This document shows, piece by piece, positions 34,018-42,673 of a stretch of DNA of 64,000 bases. Below the pieces are notes generated by a model. That model was not told the origin of the DNA. It saw only the letters and a program-made list of their open reading frames with translations, and did no database searches. Made by a program: the position numbers and the translations under genes. The number at the start of each line of letters is the position of its first letter. Within the stretch, counting starts at the first letter, position 1. Source of the DNA: Amycolatopsis tolypomycina (GTDB lineage Bacteria; Actinomycetota; Actinomycetes; Mycobacteriales; Pseudonocardiaceae); the NCBI RefSeq assembly GCF_900105945.1, contig NZ_FNSO01000004.1:1426001-1490000 (forward strand), given 5' to 3'.

Positions 34018-35005
34018 CGTGCGCGCGGTCGCCCTCGGGGGCGGCCACGGGCTGCACGCCACGTTGTCCGCGGTGCGGCGGGTGACCCCCGACGTCACCG
34101 CGGTCGTGACCGTGGCCGACGACGGCGGATCGTCCGGCCGGCTGCGGCGCGAACTCGGCCTGCTGCCGCCGGGCGACCTGCGGCAGGCGTTCGCCGCCTT
34201 CGCCGCGGAGGACGGCGGCACGCTGTGGGCCGAGGTCTTCCAGCACCGCTTCGGCGGCGACGGCGCACTGGCCGGGCACGCGGTCGGAAACCTGCTGCTG
34301 GCCGGGCTGTTCGAGGTGCTCGGCGACCCGGTCGCCGCGCTCGACGAGGCCTGCCGGCTGATGGGCGTCTCCGGCCGCGTGCTGCCGATGTCGGCGGAGC
34401 CGCTGGAGATCGTGGGGCAGGTCAGCGGCCTCGACAGCGAGGACCCGGCGGCGGTGCGCACGATCCGCGGCCAGGTCGCGGTGGCGTCGACGCCGGGCCA
34501 GGTGCAGCGCGTCAGCCTGCACACGCCGGGCCGGTCGGGGCGCCCGCCGCAGGCCTGCGCGGAAGCCGTCGACGTCGTGCTGGCCGCCGACGTCGTGTTC
34601 CTCGGGCCGGGCTCGTGGTTCACCAGTGTCCTGCCGCACCTGCTCGTGCCGGGGCTGCACGACGCGCTCGTGCGGACGGCCGCGACGAAGGTGCTGGTGC
34701 TCAACCTTGTCCCCCAGCCGGGGGAAACCGGGGGATTCTCCCCGGAGCGCCATCTCGACGTACTCTTCGAGCACGCGCCCGATCTGCGGGTCGACGCGGT
34801 GATCGCGGACCGCGATTCCGTGCCCGACCCGGCGAATCTCCGCCGCGCGGCCGAACGGCTGGGCGGCCGGGCGCACCTGGGGGCGGTGGCCGACCCCGAA
34901 GTGGCGGGACGGCATGATCCTGATGCGCTCGCGTTGTGCATGCGGGAGGCTCTCGGTCTCGGCGGGGAGCACGGGGGAGGAGCGAAAGGCAGGGAGGGGC
35001 AGTAA
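34010..35005 (+). CDS. yvcK: YvcK/CofD-like gluconeogenesis factor
   Basis: The 331-residue protein has the family N-terminus [19 protein letters not shown] and [20 protein letters not shown], plus [15 protein letters not shown]. YvcK binds UDP-sugars and is needed for normal cell shape on gluconeogenic carbon in Bacillus and for wall integrity in mycobacteria. GTG 34010 is chosen; TTG 34004 and GTG 34019 are alternatives. Its stop shares one base with the whiA ATG. Confidence 0.93.
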   Translation: MNNVRAVALGGGHGLHATLSAVRRVTPDVTAVVTVADDGGSSGRLRRELGLLPPGDLRQAFAAFAAEDGGTLWAEVFQHRFGGDGALAGHAVGNLLLAGLFEVLGDPVAALDEACRLMGVSGRVLPMSAEPLEIVGQVSGLDSEDPAAVRTIRGQVAVASTPGQVQRVSLHTPGRSGRPPQACAEAVDVVLAADVVFLGPGSWFTSVLPHLLVPGLHDALVRTAATKVLVLNLVPQPGETGGFSPERHLDVLFEHAPDLRVDAVIADRDSVPDPANLRRAAERLGGRAHLGAVADPEVAGRHDPDALALCMREALGLGGEHGGGAKGREGQ

Positions 35006-35997
35006 TGGCGATGACCGCCGCGGTGAAGGACGAGCTGAGCCGGCTGGAGATCACGAAGATCGGGCCGCGCCGGGCGGAGGTCGCGTCGCTGCTTCGCTTC
35101 GCCGGCGGGCTGCACATCGTGGCCGGCCGGGTGGTGGTCGAGGCGGAACTGGACACGGGCTCGGTCGCGCGAAGGCTGCGCAAGGAGATCCACGAGCTGT
35201 ACGGCCACCATTCGGACGTCCACGTGATCACCGCCAGCGGCGGCCTGCGCAAGGGCACCCGCTACGTCGTGCGCGTGGTGAAGGACGGTGAGGGCCTGGC
35301 CCGCCAGACCGGGCTGATCGACCAGCGCGGCCGCCCGGTGCGCGGGCTGCCCGCGGCCGTGGTGTCCGGGGGCGTGGCCGACGCGGAAGCGGCGTGGCGG
35401 GGCGCGTTCCTGGCGCACGGGTCGCTGACCGAGCCGGGCCGCTCGTCGTCGCTGGAGGTGACGTGCCCGGGCCCCGAAGCGGCGCTGGCCCTGGTGGGCG
35501 CGGCGCGCCGGATGGGCATCCAGGCGAAGTCGCGCGAAGTCCGTGGCGCCGACCGGGTAGTGGTCCGCGACGGCGACGCGATCGGCGCGCTGCTGACCCG
35601 CCTGGGCGCGCACGCGAGCGTCCTGCAGTGGGAAGAACGCCGCATGCGCCGCGAGGTCCGCGCAACGGCGAACCGCCTGGCCAACTTCGACGACGCCAAC
35701 CTGCGGCGGTCGGCCCGCGCAGCCGTGGCGGCGGCGGCCAGGGTGGAGCGGGCGCTGGAGATCCTCGGCGACACGGCCCCGGACCACCTCCTGGCAGCGG
35801 GCCGCCTGCGGCTGTCCAACCGGCAGGCGTCCCTGGAGGAACTGGGCCAGCTGTCGGACCCGCAGATGACGAAGGACGCGGTGGCTGGCCGCATCCGCCG
35901 GTTGCTGGCGATGGCGGACAAGCGGGCCAAGGACCTGAACATCCCGGACACCGAGTCCGCGGTCACGCCGGAGATGCTGGAAGAGGAAGACGCCTAG
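35005..35997 (+). CDS. whiA: Sporulation/cell-division regulator WhiA
   Basis: WhiA is a DNA-binding regulator that works with WhiB in sporulating actinobacteria and is retained in non-sporulating ones. The 330-residue protein has the N-terminal LAGLIDADG-like domain ([24 protein letters not shown]) and the C-terminal HTH region ([20 protein letters not shown], then [12 protein letters not shown]). ATG 35005 follows a GGAGGGG site. In most relatives gap follows directly; here 18.5 kb intervene. Confidence 0.96.
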   Translation: MAMTAAVKDELSRLEITKIGPRRAEVASLLRFAGGLHIVAGRVVVEAELDTGSVARRLRKEIHELYGHHSDVHVITASGGLRKGTRYVVRVVKDGEGLARQTGLIDQRGRPVRGLPAAVVSGGVADAEAAWRGAFLAHGSLTEPGRSSSLEVTCPGPEAALALVGAARRMGIQAKSREVRGADRVVVRDGDAIGALLTRLGAHASVLQWEERRMRREVRATANRLANFDDANLRRSARAAVAAAARVERALEILGDTAPDHLLAAGRLRLSNRQASLEELGQLSDPQMTKDAVAGRIRRLLAMADKRAKDLNIPDTESAVTPEMLEEEDA

Positions 35998-36283
35998 CGG
36001 CACTCCCGGCCGATCGCGGCGAGGTGGTCCGACACGGGGCTGCCGGCCGGCACCGGCCTCACGCCCGCGCAGGTCCGCGACAAGGTTCCTGGACGCCCAG
36101 CAGCTCCCGCCGGTCCGGCCCGCCCGTGTCCGTCCATCGTCGACGAGCCCGCGCTGAGCCATCAGGCCGGTTAACGGGATCGGTGCGGCGTGGCCGATCT
36201 CGTAACACCCCGGTAGCACCGGGGAGCGGTCGCCGAAACGCGGCACCCCGAACCTCGGAAGGGAACGAGGGAAGGGGAAACGC
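35998..36283. other. Intergenic stretch between whiA and gpgS
   Basis: No credible gene is seen, although short open stretches (for example minus-strand [14 protein letters not shown] up to 35998) hint at a decayed reading frame. It marks the left edge of the accessory block between whiA and gap. Confidence 0.45.
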
Positions 36284-37243
36284 ATGCTGCAGGTTTCGCC
36301 GGAAATCGGCACCTGGCTCACCCGGCGCAGCAGCAAGGCCGGGGACTGGACCGTCCAAGAGCTCGTCGCGGCCAAGCGCGCCACCACGGTGTCCGTGGTC
36401 ATCCCGGCCCGGAACGAGGAAGCGACCGTCGGCGCGATCGTCGCGGCGATCCGCGACGAGCTGTACGGCCTGCTCGTCGACGAGATCCTCGTCGTCGACA
36501 GCCACTCCACCGACGCCACGGCCGAGGTCGCCGCCGCCGCGGGGGCCACCGTCGTCGCGCAGGACGCCGTCTTCCCCGGCCTCGACGGGCTGGCCGGCAA
36601 GGGCGAGGCGCTGTGGAAGGGCGTCGCGGCGACGAGCGGCGACCTCGTCGTCTTCGTCGACGGCGACCTCTACGACTTCACCACGGACTACGTCACCGGG
36701 CTGCTCGGCCCGCTGCTCACCGACCCGACGGTCGCCTACGTCAAGGGCTTCTACCACCGCCCGCTCGGCACCGAGGCGGACGGCGGCGGCCGGGTCACCG
36801 AGCTCGTCGCCCGGCCGCTGCTCAACATGTTCTGGCCGGAGCTGGCCGGGTTCGTCCAGCCGCTGGCGGGGGAGTACGCGGGCCGCCGCGAAGTGCTGGA
36901 GAGCATCCCGTTCGTCGCGAACTACGGCGTCGAGGTCGGGCACCTGATCGACCTGCTGGAGCTGCGCGGCCTCGACGCCCTCGCCCAGGTCGACCTCGGC
37001 CACCGCGCGCACCGCCACCAGAGCACCCAGGCGCTGGGCCGGATGTCCGGCCAGATCATGCAGACACTGTTCGACCGCCTGGAACGCCACGGCCGGCTGG
37101 TCACGGCGGCCCCACCGGCGACGCTGCTGGCCCAGTTCCGGCGCGGGACGTCACCCGGGGTCGAGCGCGAGATCGTGCTGACCGATCTCACCTCACCGCA
37201 GCGCCCGCCCCTGAACAGCCTCGCCCTGCGGGACATCGCGTAG
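36284..37243 (+). CDS. gpgS: Glucosyl-3-phosphoglycerate synthase
   Basis: GpgS transfers glucose from a nucleotide sugar to 3-phosphoglycerate, the first step to glucosylglycerate and methylglucose lipopolysaccharides. The 319-residue GT-A enzyme has VSVVIPARNEEATVGAIV, VDSHSTDATAEV, GKGEALWKGV, the metal-site VFVDGDLYDF, and the loop GEYAGRREVLESIPFVANYG. Length fits the mycobacterial enzyme. No phosphatase partner is adjacent. Its last 51 bases overlap the convergent hydroxylase gene. Confidence 0.92.
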   Translation: MLQVSPEIGTWLTRRSSKAGDWTVQELVAAKRATTVSVVIPARNEEATVGAIVAAIRDELYGLLVDEILVVDSHSTDATAEVAAAAGATVVAQDAVFPGLDGLAGKGEALWKGVAATSGDLVVFVDGDLYDFTTDYVTGLLGPLLTDPTVAYVKGFYHRPLGTEADGGGRVTELVARPLLNMFWPELAGFVQPLAGEYAGRREVLESIPFVANYGVEVGHLIDLLELRGLDALAQVDLGHRAHRHQSTQALGRMSGQIMQTLFDRLERHGRLVTAAPPATLLAQFRRGTSPGVEREIVLTDLTSPQRPPLNSLALRDIA

Positions 37244-38089
37244 GGCGGGCTGCCAGCCGGGCGGCCCGAACACGTACCCGGCGCGCTCGCGCCACGTCCG
37301 GGCCGTGCGCAGGTCGCGCAGGATCGAGCCGTACTCGTGGAAACCCACGCGTAGCAGGTTGTACGTGCCGATGTTCTTCGTCAGCCCGTACGTCGGCCGC
37401 TTGCCTTCGGGGACGAAGCTGCCGAACAGGCGATCCCAGATGATGAGAATGCCGCCGTAGTTCGAATCGAGGTAGGCCTCGTCGCTGCCGTGGTGGACGC
37501 GGTGGTGGGACGGGGTGTTGAAGACGTACTCGAACCAGCGCGGGAGCTTGCCGACCTTCTCGGTGTGCACGAAGAACTGGTAGACGAGGTCGATCGACAG
37601 CCCGGTCAGGATCATCCACGGCGGGATGCCGCAGAGCGCCAGCACCGACCAGAACGGCAGCTGGAAGTACGGGGTCCACTTCTGGCGCAGCGCCGTCGAG
37701 AAGTTGTAGTGCTCGCTGGAGTGGTGGACCTGGTGGCCCGCCCACAGCAGCCGCACGCGGTGGCTGGCCCGGTGGTAGGCGTAGAACACGAGTTCCTGGC
37801 CGAGGAGCATGATCGCCCACGTCCACCAGTCGCGCGGGTCGAGCTTGACCGGCGCCAGCTCGAACAGCGCCGCGAACACGACCAGCATCACCAGCCGGAA
37901 CAGCGCGTTGACGCCGACCGCGACGGTGCCCATCAGCATGCTCGTGCGCGTGTCGGCGACGCTGTAGCCGACGACGTTGTCGTCGTGCCCGAGGACGTGC
38001 ACCGCGACGACTTCGATCGTCACGAACAGCAGGAACACCGGAATCGCGAACAGCACGGGGTCGCGCAGGTGCGCCAGGAACTCGGCCAC
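37193..38089 (-). CDS. Sterol desaturase/fatty acid hydroxylase superfamily membrane protein
   Basis: The 298-residue integral membrane di-iron enzyme has the eight-histidine pattern: HRASHR, HQVHHSSEHYN and HRVHHGSDEAYLD. Membrane helices include FAIPVFLLFVTIEVVAVHV and LFRLVMLVVFAALFELA. The family adds hydroxyl groups to or desaturates lipids; the exact lipid is unknown. GTG 38089 has a good AGGAGG site. Its end overlaps gpgS in the opposite strand by 51 bases. The divergent TetR gene is a likely regulator. Confidence 0.9.
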   Translation of the reverse strand: MAEFLAHLRDPVLFAIPVFLLFVTIEVVAVHVLGHDDNVVGYSVADTRTSMLMGTVAVGVNALFRLVMLVVFAALFELAPVKLDPRDWWTWAIMLLGQELVFYAYHRASHRVRLLWAGHQVHHSSEHYNFSTALRQKWTPYFQLPFWSVLALCGIPPWMILTGLSIDLVYQFFVHTEKVGKLPRWFEYVFNTPSHHRVHHGSDEAYLDSNYGGILIIWDRLFGSFVPEGKRPTYGLTKNIGTYNLLRVGFHEYGSILRDLRTARTWRERAGYVFGPPGWQPALRDVPQGEAVQGRALR

Positions 38090-38114
38090 GTCGCCTCCTC
38101 GGATCTGACCTGAC

Positions 38115-38125
38115 GGTAACTTACC
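38115..38125. promoter_or_regulatory. Candidate TetR operator between hydroxylase and TetR genes
   Basis: GGTAACTTACC is a perfect 11-base palindrome in the 70-bp divergent space, overlapping a minus-strand TAAGTT -10 candidate for the hydroxylase. A TAGGCT at 38147-38152 ends seven bases before the TetR GTG and predicts a leaderless transcript. Autoregulation by the adjacent TetR protein is the natural reading. Confidence 0.4.
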
Positions 38126-38159
38126 CTGGGGTCACTTTACGCACGGTAGGCTCTCGCGT

Positions 38160-38768
38160 GTGACGGAGTCAAGGCCGGTGGGGACCAAGGGGATGCCCCG
38201 CGAAGAGCGCGAGGCCCAGCTCGTCGTGGCCGGCACCGAGGAGTTCGGCCGCGCGGGCTACGCGGGCGCGTCGATGGTCGAGATCGCGCGCCGGGTCGGG
38301 GTCACCAAGCCGTTGCTGTACCAGTACTTCGGCTCGAAGGACGGGCTGTACCTGGCCTGCCTGCACCGCGCGGGCGGCCGCCTCACCGACGGCGTCGCGG
38401 CGACGATGGCGGCCGGCGGCGCGCCCGACCAGATGCCGCTGAAGGTGCTGTCGGCGATCTTCACGACGTTCGACCACGACCGCTACGCGTGGCGCCTGCT
38501 GCGCGACCCGACGGTGCCGTCGACGGGCGACATCGCCGCGGCGGCCGCGGACTACCGCCGCCGTCTCGACGCGTTCGCGGTGCTCGGCGCCACGCAGCTG
38601 CTGACCTCCCGCGGCCTGGCCGACCCGGCGGACATCGAGGCGGTCGCGCAGGTGTGGACGGGCGTGGTCGACTCGCTGATCAGCTGGTGGATCGACCGCC
38701 CGGACGAAGACGCCGACGCGATGACGGCCCGCTGCGCCCGGATCATGGGCGGCTTGTTCGGCTGGTGA
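38160..38768 (+). CDS. TetR family transcriptional regulator
   Basis: The 202-residue protein has a typical TetR N-terminus: EREAQLVVAGTEEFGRAGY, the helix-turn-helix SMVEIARRVGVTKPLLYQYF and SKDGLYLAC. The C-terminal ligand domain is unassigned. No ribosome site is visible and TAGGCT sits seven bases upstream, so translation is probably leaderless. It is divergent from the hydroxylase and likely represses it. Confidence 0.93.
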   Translation: MTESRPVGTKGMPREEREAQLVVAGTEEFGRAGYAGASMVEIARRVGVTKPLLYQYFGSKDGLYLACLHRAGGRLTDGVAATMAAGGAPDQMPLKVLSAIFTTFDHDRYAWRLLRDPTVPSTGDIAAAAADYRRRLDAFAVLGATQLLTSRGLADPADIEAVAQVWTGVVDSLISWWIDRPDEDADAMTARCARIMGGLFGW

Positions 38769-38769
38769 G

Positions 38770-38999
38770 GCCGGTGGCGGCCGGCACGCCACCCAGTCCT
38801 CCAGCTGCCGGTCCGCCGTCGAGGCGGATCGCGCGTGAAACCCTGCCGGCAGGCCGCGATCGCGCTCGTTTCGCGGACGACCACGTCGGCCGCCGGTGCC
38901 CGGCGAAACACGCGTGCAGGTCGCCCTCGAACGGCTCCCGTCCTCGTCGTGGACGTAGATCTGTCCATAGTGGACGTGGACGTCGACCACGGTTCGCAT
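38770..38999 (-). pseudogene. Decayed gene of a small YGQIYV-type conserved family
   Basis: From ATG 38999 the minus strand reads MRTVVDVHVHYGQIYVHDED, the start of a small actinobacterial family of unknown function. The expected continuation then appears in a second frame (EPFEGDLHACFAGH) and the C-terminal part in a third (GFTRDPP...GSWR). At least two frameshifts therefore break it. No intact reading frame covers the whole. The family match is from memory of its sequence pattern. Confidence 0.5.
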
Positions 39000-39163
39000 G
39001 CGGGCCGGCATGGCAGAGCTCACCGACAGTTTCGGTTCGCCCCTTTTGTCCGTTTCCGTCGCCACGGAGAGTGCTCATCGAAAATTCGTTGCTCGAATGG
39101 CGTAGCGAAACCACCCCGGTTCGCGATTAATCTGGGAAGCCGTCGCGTCGAGAGGTCTCCCCC

Positions 39164-39532
39164 ATGCCCGAACCAGCCGCATCCGTCCCGGCCGATCCCC
39201 GGCTCGCCGCGCGGTTCACCGAGGATCTGCTCGACGGGTGCCGGGTTCTCGCGAAGGATTTCGGCTATCGGCCCGCCCAGTTCGAACGCATGGTGCGCGA
39301 GCACGGCGGTGTCGAGGCGGCCCGGCTGCTGCTGCGCGGCGCCGGGACCGCGGGCGGGTTCACCGTGCTCTGGGAGAAGAACCAGCTGGGCCGCAGCTCC
39401 GAGGCGGTCATGCTCCGCGAGGAGTACGCCGAGCTGTTCACCCCCGACGAACTGCTGCTGGCCCGCCGCCGGCTGGAGGAACACGGCTTCGACGTCGACG
39501 CCCACCTGCGCCGGGTGGCGGGGACGCAGTAA
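39164..39532 (+). CDS. Conserved hypothetical protein, 122 residues
   Basis: The product is mostly helical with the stretches DFGYRPAQFERMVREHGGVE, AARLLLRGAGTAGGFTVLWE and FTPDELLLARRRLEEHGFDV. The pattern 'fGYrP..F..Mv.ehGgv.A...Ll......GF..Lwe' recurs in actinobacterial proteins of unknown function, often beside or fused to nuclease or restriction-type proteins; that association is from memory. No metal or catalytic motif is evident. A strong bidirectional terminator follows. Confidence 0.7.
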   Translation: MPEPAASVPADPRLAARFTEDLLDGCRVLAKDFGYRPAQFERMVREHGGVEAARLLLRGAGTAGGFTVLWEKNQLGRSSEAVMLREEYAELFTPDELLLARRRLEEHGFDVDAHLRRVAGTQ

Positions 39533-39536
39533 GGGC

Positions 39537-39573
39537 GGCAGGGGTGACCGGCGCCGCTCCGGTCACCCCTGCC
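39537..39573. terminator. Bidirectional hairpin between convergent genes
   Basis: GGCAGGGGTGACCGG pairs perfectly over 15 bp with CCGGTCACCCCTGCC around a seven-base loop. It lies 4 bases after the hypothetical gene and 7 bases beyond the convergent dehydrogenase stop, and so can end both transcripts. No T-run is present. Confidence 0.75.
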
Positions 39574-39580
39574 GCGGCTT

Positions 39581-42145
39581 TCAGGCGGCCGCGCTGGACT
39601 TGCCGCGCAGCACCACGTTCGCCGTCGACGCGCCCTTGATCGCCGTCTCGACCTGGGCCATCGTCGAGGACGACGTCAGGCCGGGGACGGTCGCGGTGTT
39701 CAGGGCGTAGAGCGTGAACGTGTACGGGTGGCTCGAACCGCCCGGGCAGGGGCCGAAGTACTTCTGCGCGTTCGCCCCGCTGCCCATCGCCTTCTGTTTG
39801 GCACCACCCTGGTTCGGCACGGTGTAGCCCGCGCCGAGGCCCTCCGGCAGCGACCGCGTGGCCGCCGGGATGTCCCAGATCGCCCAGTGCAGCTTGTTGC
39901 CGCTGTTGGCGACGTCGGCGAACACGACGGCGTAGCCCTTCGCCCCGGTGGACTCGCCCCACGCCAGCGGCGGCGACGGGTCCTGGCCCGCCGTGCCGTC
40001 CCCGGCGCAGGTGTACTTGTCCGGGATGGTGGCGTTGTCGGCGAAGGCGGAGCTGGTCAGCTTGAAGCCGCCGGGCGTGCTGCCGCCCGGGAACTTCAGC
40101 CGCACGATCACGTTGTCCAGCGTCGACGGCGTGCCGCCGTTCTTGTCGTTGTTCGTCGAGGTCAGCCAGAGCCCGCCGTCCGGGGTCTTCGTGACCGACC
40201 GCAGCCTGCCCCAGCGACCCGAGAACAGCGTCGACACCGTGCCGACGCCGGTGCCGGCGGCGTTGATCTGCGTGGCGAACAGCTGCTGCCCGGTGACGCC
40301 GGCGATGTAGATCCAGTCGTTGACGATCTCCACCCCGCTCGGCCCGGCCTGCGACGTCGACCAGGTCTTCTTCGGCGCGATGTAGCCGCTGCAGCTGCCC
40401 TGCGTGCCTTCGCAGCTGGGCCAGCCGAAGTTGCCGCCCTTCTGGATGAGGTTGAGCTCGTCCTGGCTGCTCTCGCCGAACTCCGCCGCCCACAGCTGGC
40501 CGCGGGAGTCCCAGGCCAGGCCCTGCGGGTTGCGGTGGCCGTAGCTCCAGACGTAGCGGGCGTTGCCGCCGGTGGCGTAGAACGGGTTGTCGCTCGGCGC
40601 CGAGCCGTCCGGGTTGAGCCGCAGGATCTTCCCGTTGAGCGAGCTCTTGTTCTGTGCGTTGTCGCTGTTCTTGGCGTCGCCGACGGTGGCGTACAGCTTG
40701 CCGTCCGGACCGAACTTGATCCGGCCGCCGTTGTGGTAGCGGTTCTTCGCGATCCCGGTCAGCACCGGCGTCGACGTCGACGACAGCGTGGTGCCGTCGT
40801 AGGTCATCTTCACGATCCGGTTGTCCCCGGATGCCGTGTGGTACAGGTAGATCGCGTGGTCACTCGACCAGTTCGGCGAGATCGCCAGGCCGAGGAGGCC
40901 GCCTTCGCCGCTGGTCGTGACGGCGCCGGGCACCTTGCCCAGTGTCGTCTTCTGGCCGGACGGCGTCACGAGCAGGAGCTCGAACCGGTCCCGCTCGGTC
41001 ACCAGCGCGTTGCCGTTCGGGAGGAAGTCCACCGACCAGCCGAGGTCGACCTTCGCGATGTCCCGGTCGTACTCGGGGATGCCGCCCGCGCCGCCCGGCG
41101 CGCTGGTCTTCGCGGTGACGGCGTTGCTGGCCGCCGAGCTGTTGCCGTCGGGGTCGCGCGCCTTGACGGTGAACGTGTAGGACGTGTTCGGGTCGAGGTT
41201 CGTGACGGTCGTGCCCAGTGACGTCGTGGTCGCGACCTTCGCGGCGCCCTGGTAGACGTCGTAGCCCGCGATGGTGCCGCCGTTGTCCGTGGAAGCGTTC
41301 CACGCCAGGGAGACGCTGTTCGCGGTGACGCCGGTGGAGCGCAGGTTGCCCGGCACGGTGGGCGGGGTGGTGTCGTTGCTCGGCGGCGTGGTGAAGGTGA
41401 CCACGTTGCTCTGCTGCGACGGGTTGCCGGCGGCGTCGTACGCGCCGACCGAGATGTCGTAGGCGGTGTTCGGGGTCAGGTTGTCGACGGTCGCGCTCGT
41501 GGTGTTCCCGTCGACGGTCTTGAGGATGTTGCCGCCGCGGTTGATCTCGTAGCGGACGACGCCGACGTTGTCCGTCGCGGCCGTCCAGGAGAACGTCGCC
41601 GCGGTGGGCAGGATGTTGCTCGCCTTGAGGTTCGACGGCGGGGACGGCGGTTCGCCGTCGACCGGCGCGGTGAAGGTGTCGGTGAGCTTGTCGGCGTTCG
41701 GGCCGCCGTTGGCGGTGGTGGCGGTGGTGCGGACCTTGTTGACGCCGGCGGTGAGCTGCACGGTCGCGGTGACGGTCTTCCAGGTCGTCCACGCGCCGGT
41801 GGCGGGGAAGTCGACGGTGCCCTTGTCGCCGCCGTCGACGGTCAGCTTGACCGGCCGGTTGTCGGCGGTTCCGTTGGCATAGCGGAAGGTCAGCGTGTGC
41901 GTGCCCGCTTGCGCGGCGTTGACGGAGTATTCGACGTAGCTGCCGACGACGTTGTCGAAGTTGACGAAGCCGGTGCCGCTGTAGCCGGCGTGGTTCGACT
42001 CGACTGCGCCCTGGACGATCGTGGCGTTCTCGGACTCGTAAGCGGTGTCGGCCGCGAAAGCGTTTACCGGGCTGACCGCGGTGAGGCCGAGCGCCGCGAC
42101 CGCGGTACCGGCCAGTACCGCGCGCCACGGTGGACGGGGTGCCAC
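39581..42145 (-). CDS. Secreted multidomain glucose/sorbosone dehydrogenase-like protein with CBM, two FN3 and a PEBP domain
   Basis: The 854-residue protein has a signal peptide (residues 1-31, ending NAFA) and a CBM35/CBM6-like module (about 32-160; YESENATIVQGAVESNHAGY). Two fibronectin type III repeats follow (about 165-350), then a PQQ-type glucose/sorbosone dehydrogenase propeller (about 360-690; NGNALVTERD, GGLLGLAISP, NGGRIKFGPDGKLY, YGHRNPQGLAWD, EFGESSQDELN). The C-terminal YbhB/PEBP-like domain (about 695-854) has IPDKYTCAGDG, HWAIWDIP and FGPCPGGSSHPYTFTLYAL. It probably oxidises a polysaccharide-derived sugar at the cell surface. AGGAGG precedes GTG 42145. Confidence 0.88.
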   Translation of the reverse strand: MAPRPPWRAVLAGTAVAALGLTAVSPVNAFAADTAYESENATIVQGAVESNHAGYSGTGFVNFDNVVGSYVEYSVNAAQAGTHTLTFRYANGTADNRPVKLTVDGGDKGTVDFPATGAWTTWKTVTATVQLTAGVNKVRTTATTANGGPNADKLTDTFTAPVDGEPPSPPSNLKASNILPTAATFSWTAATDNVGVVRYEINRGGNILKTVDGNTTSATVDNLTPNTAYDISVGAYDAAGNPSQQSNVVTFTTPPSNDTTPPTVPGNLRSTGVTANSVSLAWNASTDNGGTIAGYDVYQGAAKVATTTSLGTTVTNLDPNTSYTFTVKARDPDGNSSAASNAVTAKTSAPGGAGGIPEYDRDIAKVDLGWSVDFLPNGNALVTERDRFELLLVTPSGQKTTLGKVPGAVTTSGEGGLLGLAISPNWSSDHAIYLYHTASGDNRIVKMTYDGTTLSSTSTPVLTGIAKNRYHNGGRIKFGPDGKLYATVGDAKNSDNAQNKSSLNGKILRLNPDGSAPSDNPFYATGGNARYVWSYGHRNPQGLAWDSRGQLWAAEFGESSQDELNLIQKGGNFGWPSCEGTQGSCSGYIAPKKTWSTSQAGPSGVEIVNDWIYIAGVTGQQLFATQINAAGTGVGTVSTLFSGRWGRLRSVTKTPDGGLWLTSTNNDKNGGTPSTLDNVIVRLKFPGGSTPGGFKLTSSAFADNATIPDKYTCAGDGTAGQDPSPPLAWGESTGAKGYAVVFADVANSGNKLHWAIWDIPAATRSLPEGLGAGYTVPNQGGAKQKAMGSGANAQKYFGPCPGGSSHPYTFTLYALNTATVPGLTSSSTMAQVETAIKGASTANVVLRGKSSAAA

Positions 42146-42220
42146 TGGGAGCCTCCTGCGTTGTCGGGGGACAGGGGGTGACCGGGGCGGAATGGTCGGC
42201 GGACCACCGGCGAAAATAGT

Positions 42221-42235
42221 TAGGAAAGTTTCCTA
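42221..42235. promoter_or_regulatory. Candidate operator upstream of the dehydrogenase gene
   Basis: TAGGAAAGTTTCCTA is a perfect 15-base palindrome in an AT-rich patch, about 76 bases before the minus-strand start at 42145. Its symmetry and place suggest a repressor site for the secreted carbohydrate enzyme. The regulator is not identified; a sugar-responsive repressor is my guess. Confidence 0.5.
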
Positions 42236-42352
42236 TTTATGGGACAGATCACACACCTTCGAGGTGGGCCCTGTCAATAGTCCACGCGACGGCTCACTCA
42301 GCGTGCCAACGGTTTCCCGCTCAGCGGGGCGTGGCCGGTCGCGCAGCTCAGC

Positions 42353-42370
42353 CCGCTCGGCCCCGAGCGG
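42353..42370. repeat. 18-bp palindrome at the left edge of the tandem array
   Basis: CCGCTCGG-CC-CCGAGCGG is a perfect palindrome directly abutting the first unit of the 30-bp array. It would form a compact hairpin in RNA from either strand. Confidence 0.7.
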
Positions 42371-42600
42371 CCCAATGTGGCGTTGGGTGCGTTGGGCGCA
42401 CCGAACGCCGCATTGGGTGCGTTGGGTGCACCGAACGCCGCATTGGGTGCGTTGGGTGCACCGAACGCCGCATTGGGTGCGTTGGGCGCACCGAACGCCA
42501 CATTGGGTGCGTTGGATGCACCGAACGCCACATTGGGTGCGTTGGATGCACCGAACGCCACATTGGGTGCGTTGGATGCACCGAACGCCACATTGGGGCG
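42371..42600. repeat. Seven-unit 30-bp tandem array with one inverted leader arm
   Basis: A leader CCCAATGTGGCGTTGGGTGC (42371-42390) is followed by seven 30-base units, 42391-42600. Each contains GCACCGAACGCC(A/G)CATTGGG; units differ at three positions only and the last ends GGGGCG. The leader is the inverted partner of the CGCCACATTGGG arm of every unit, so it could pair with any of seven. Long open frames run across it on both strands only because 30 is divisible by three. The same element, in short form, lies after metK. Confidence 0.9.
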
Positions 42601-42651
42601 CTCCCGTGCGGCCGATCGAACCGGAGCCCGCCGGGGCGCCCCCCGTTTTCG

Positions 42652-42673
42652 ACTCTACCGGCGAGCACCGACA
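42652..42673 (-). promoter_or_regulatory. Damage-promoter-like element overlapping the end of hemF
   Basis: On the minus strand TGTCGGTG, CTCGCCGG and TAGAGT match TGTCRGTG-N8-TAnnnT exactly. The element overlaps the final codons of hemF, and its TAG is the hemF stop. Transcription from it would start near 42645 and run through the 30-bp array. Flanking bases are shared with the element at 22549-22570. Confidence 0.5.

Noticed and set aside
30997..36600. An open minus-strand frame of about 2,100 codons antisense to uvrC, rapZ, yvcK and whiA
   Set aside because: It is a GC-rich shadow of conserved sense genes; only its last 240 codons, the protease, have recognisable motifs, a signal peptide and a ribosome site.
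39021..39028. Minus-strand TGTCGGTG upstream of the decayed YGQIYV gene as a damage promoter
   Set aside because: The base hexamer at the required distance is CATGCC, not TAnnnT.
42371..42600. CRISPR array
   Set aside because: Units are contiguous 30-mers without variable spacers, and no cas genes are present.
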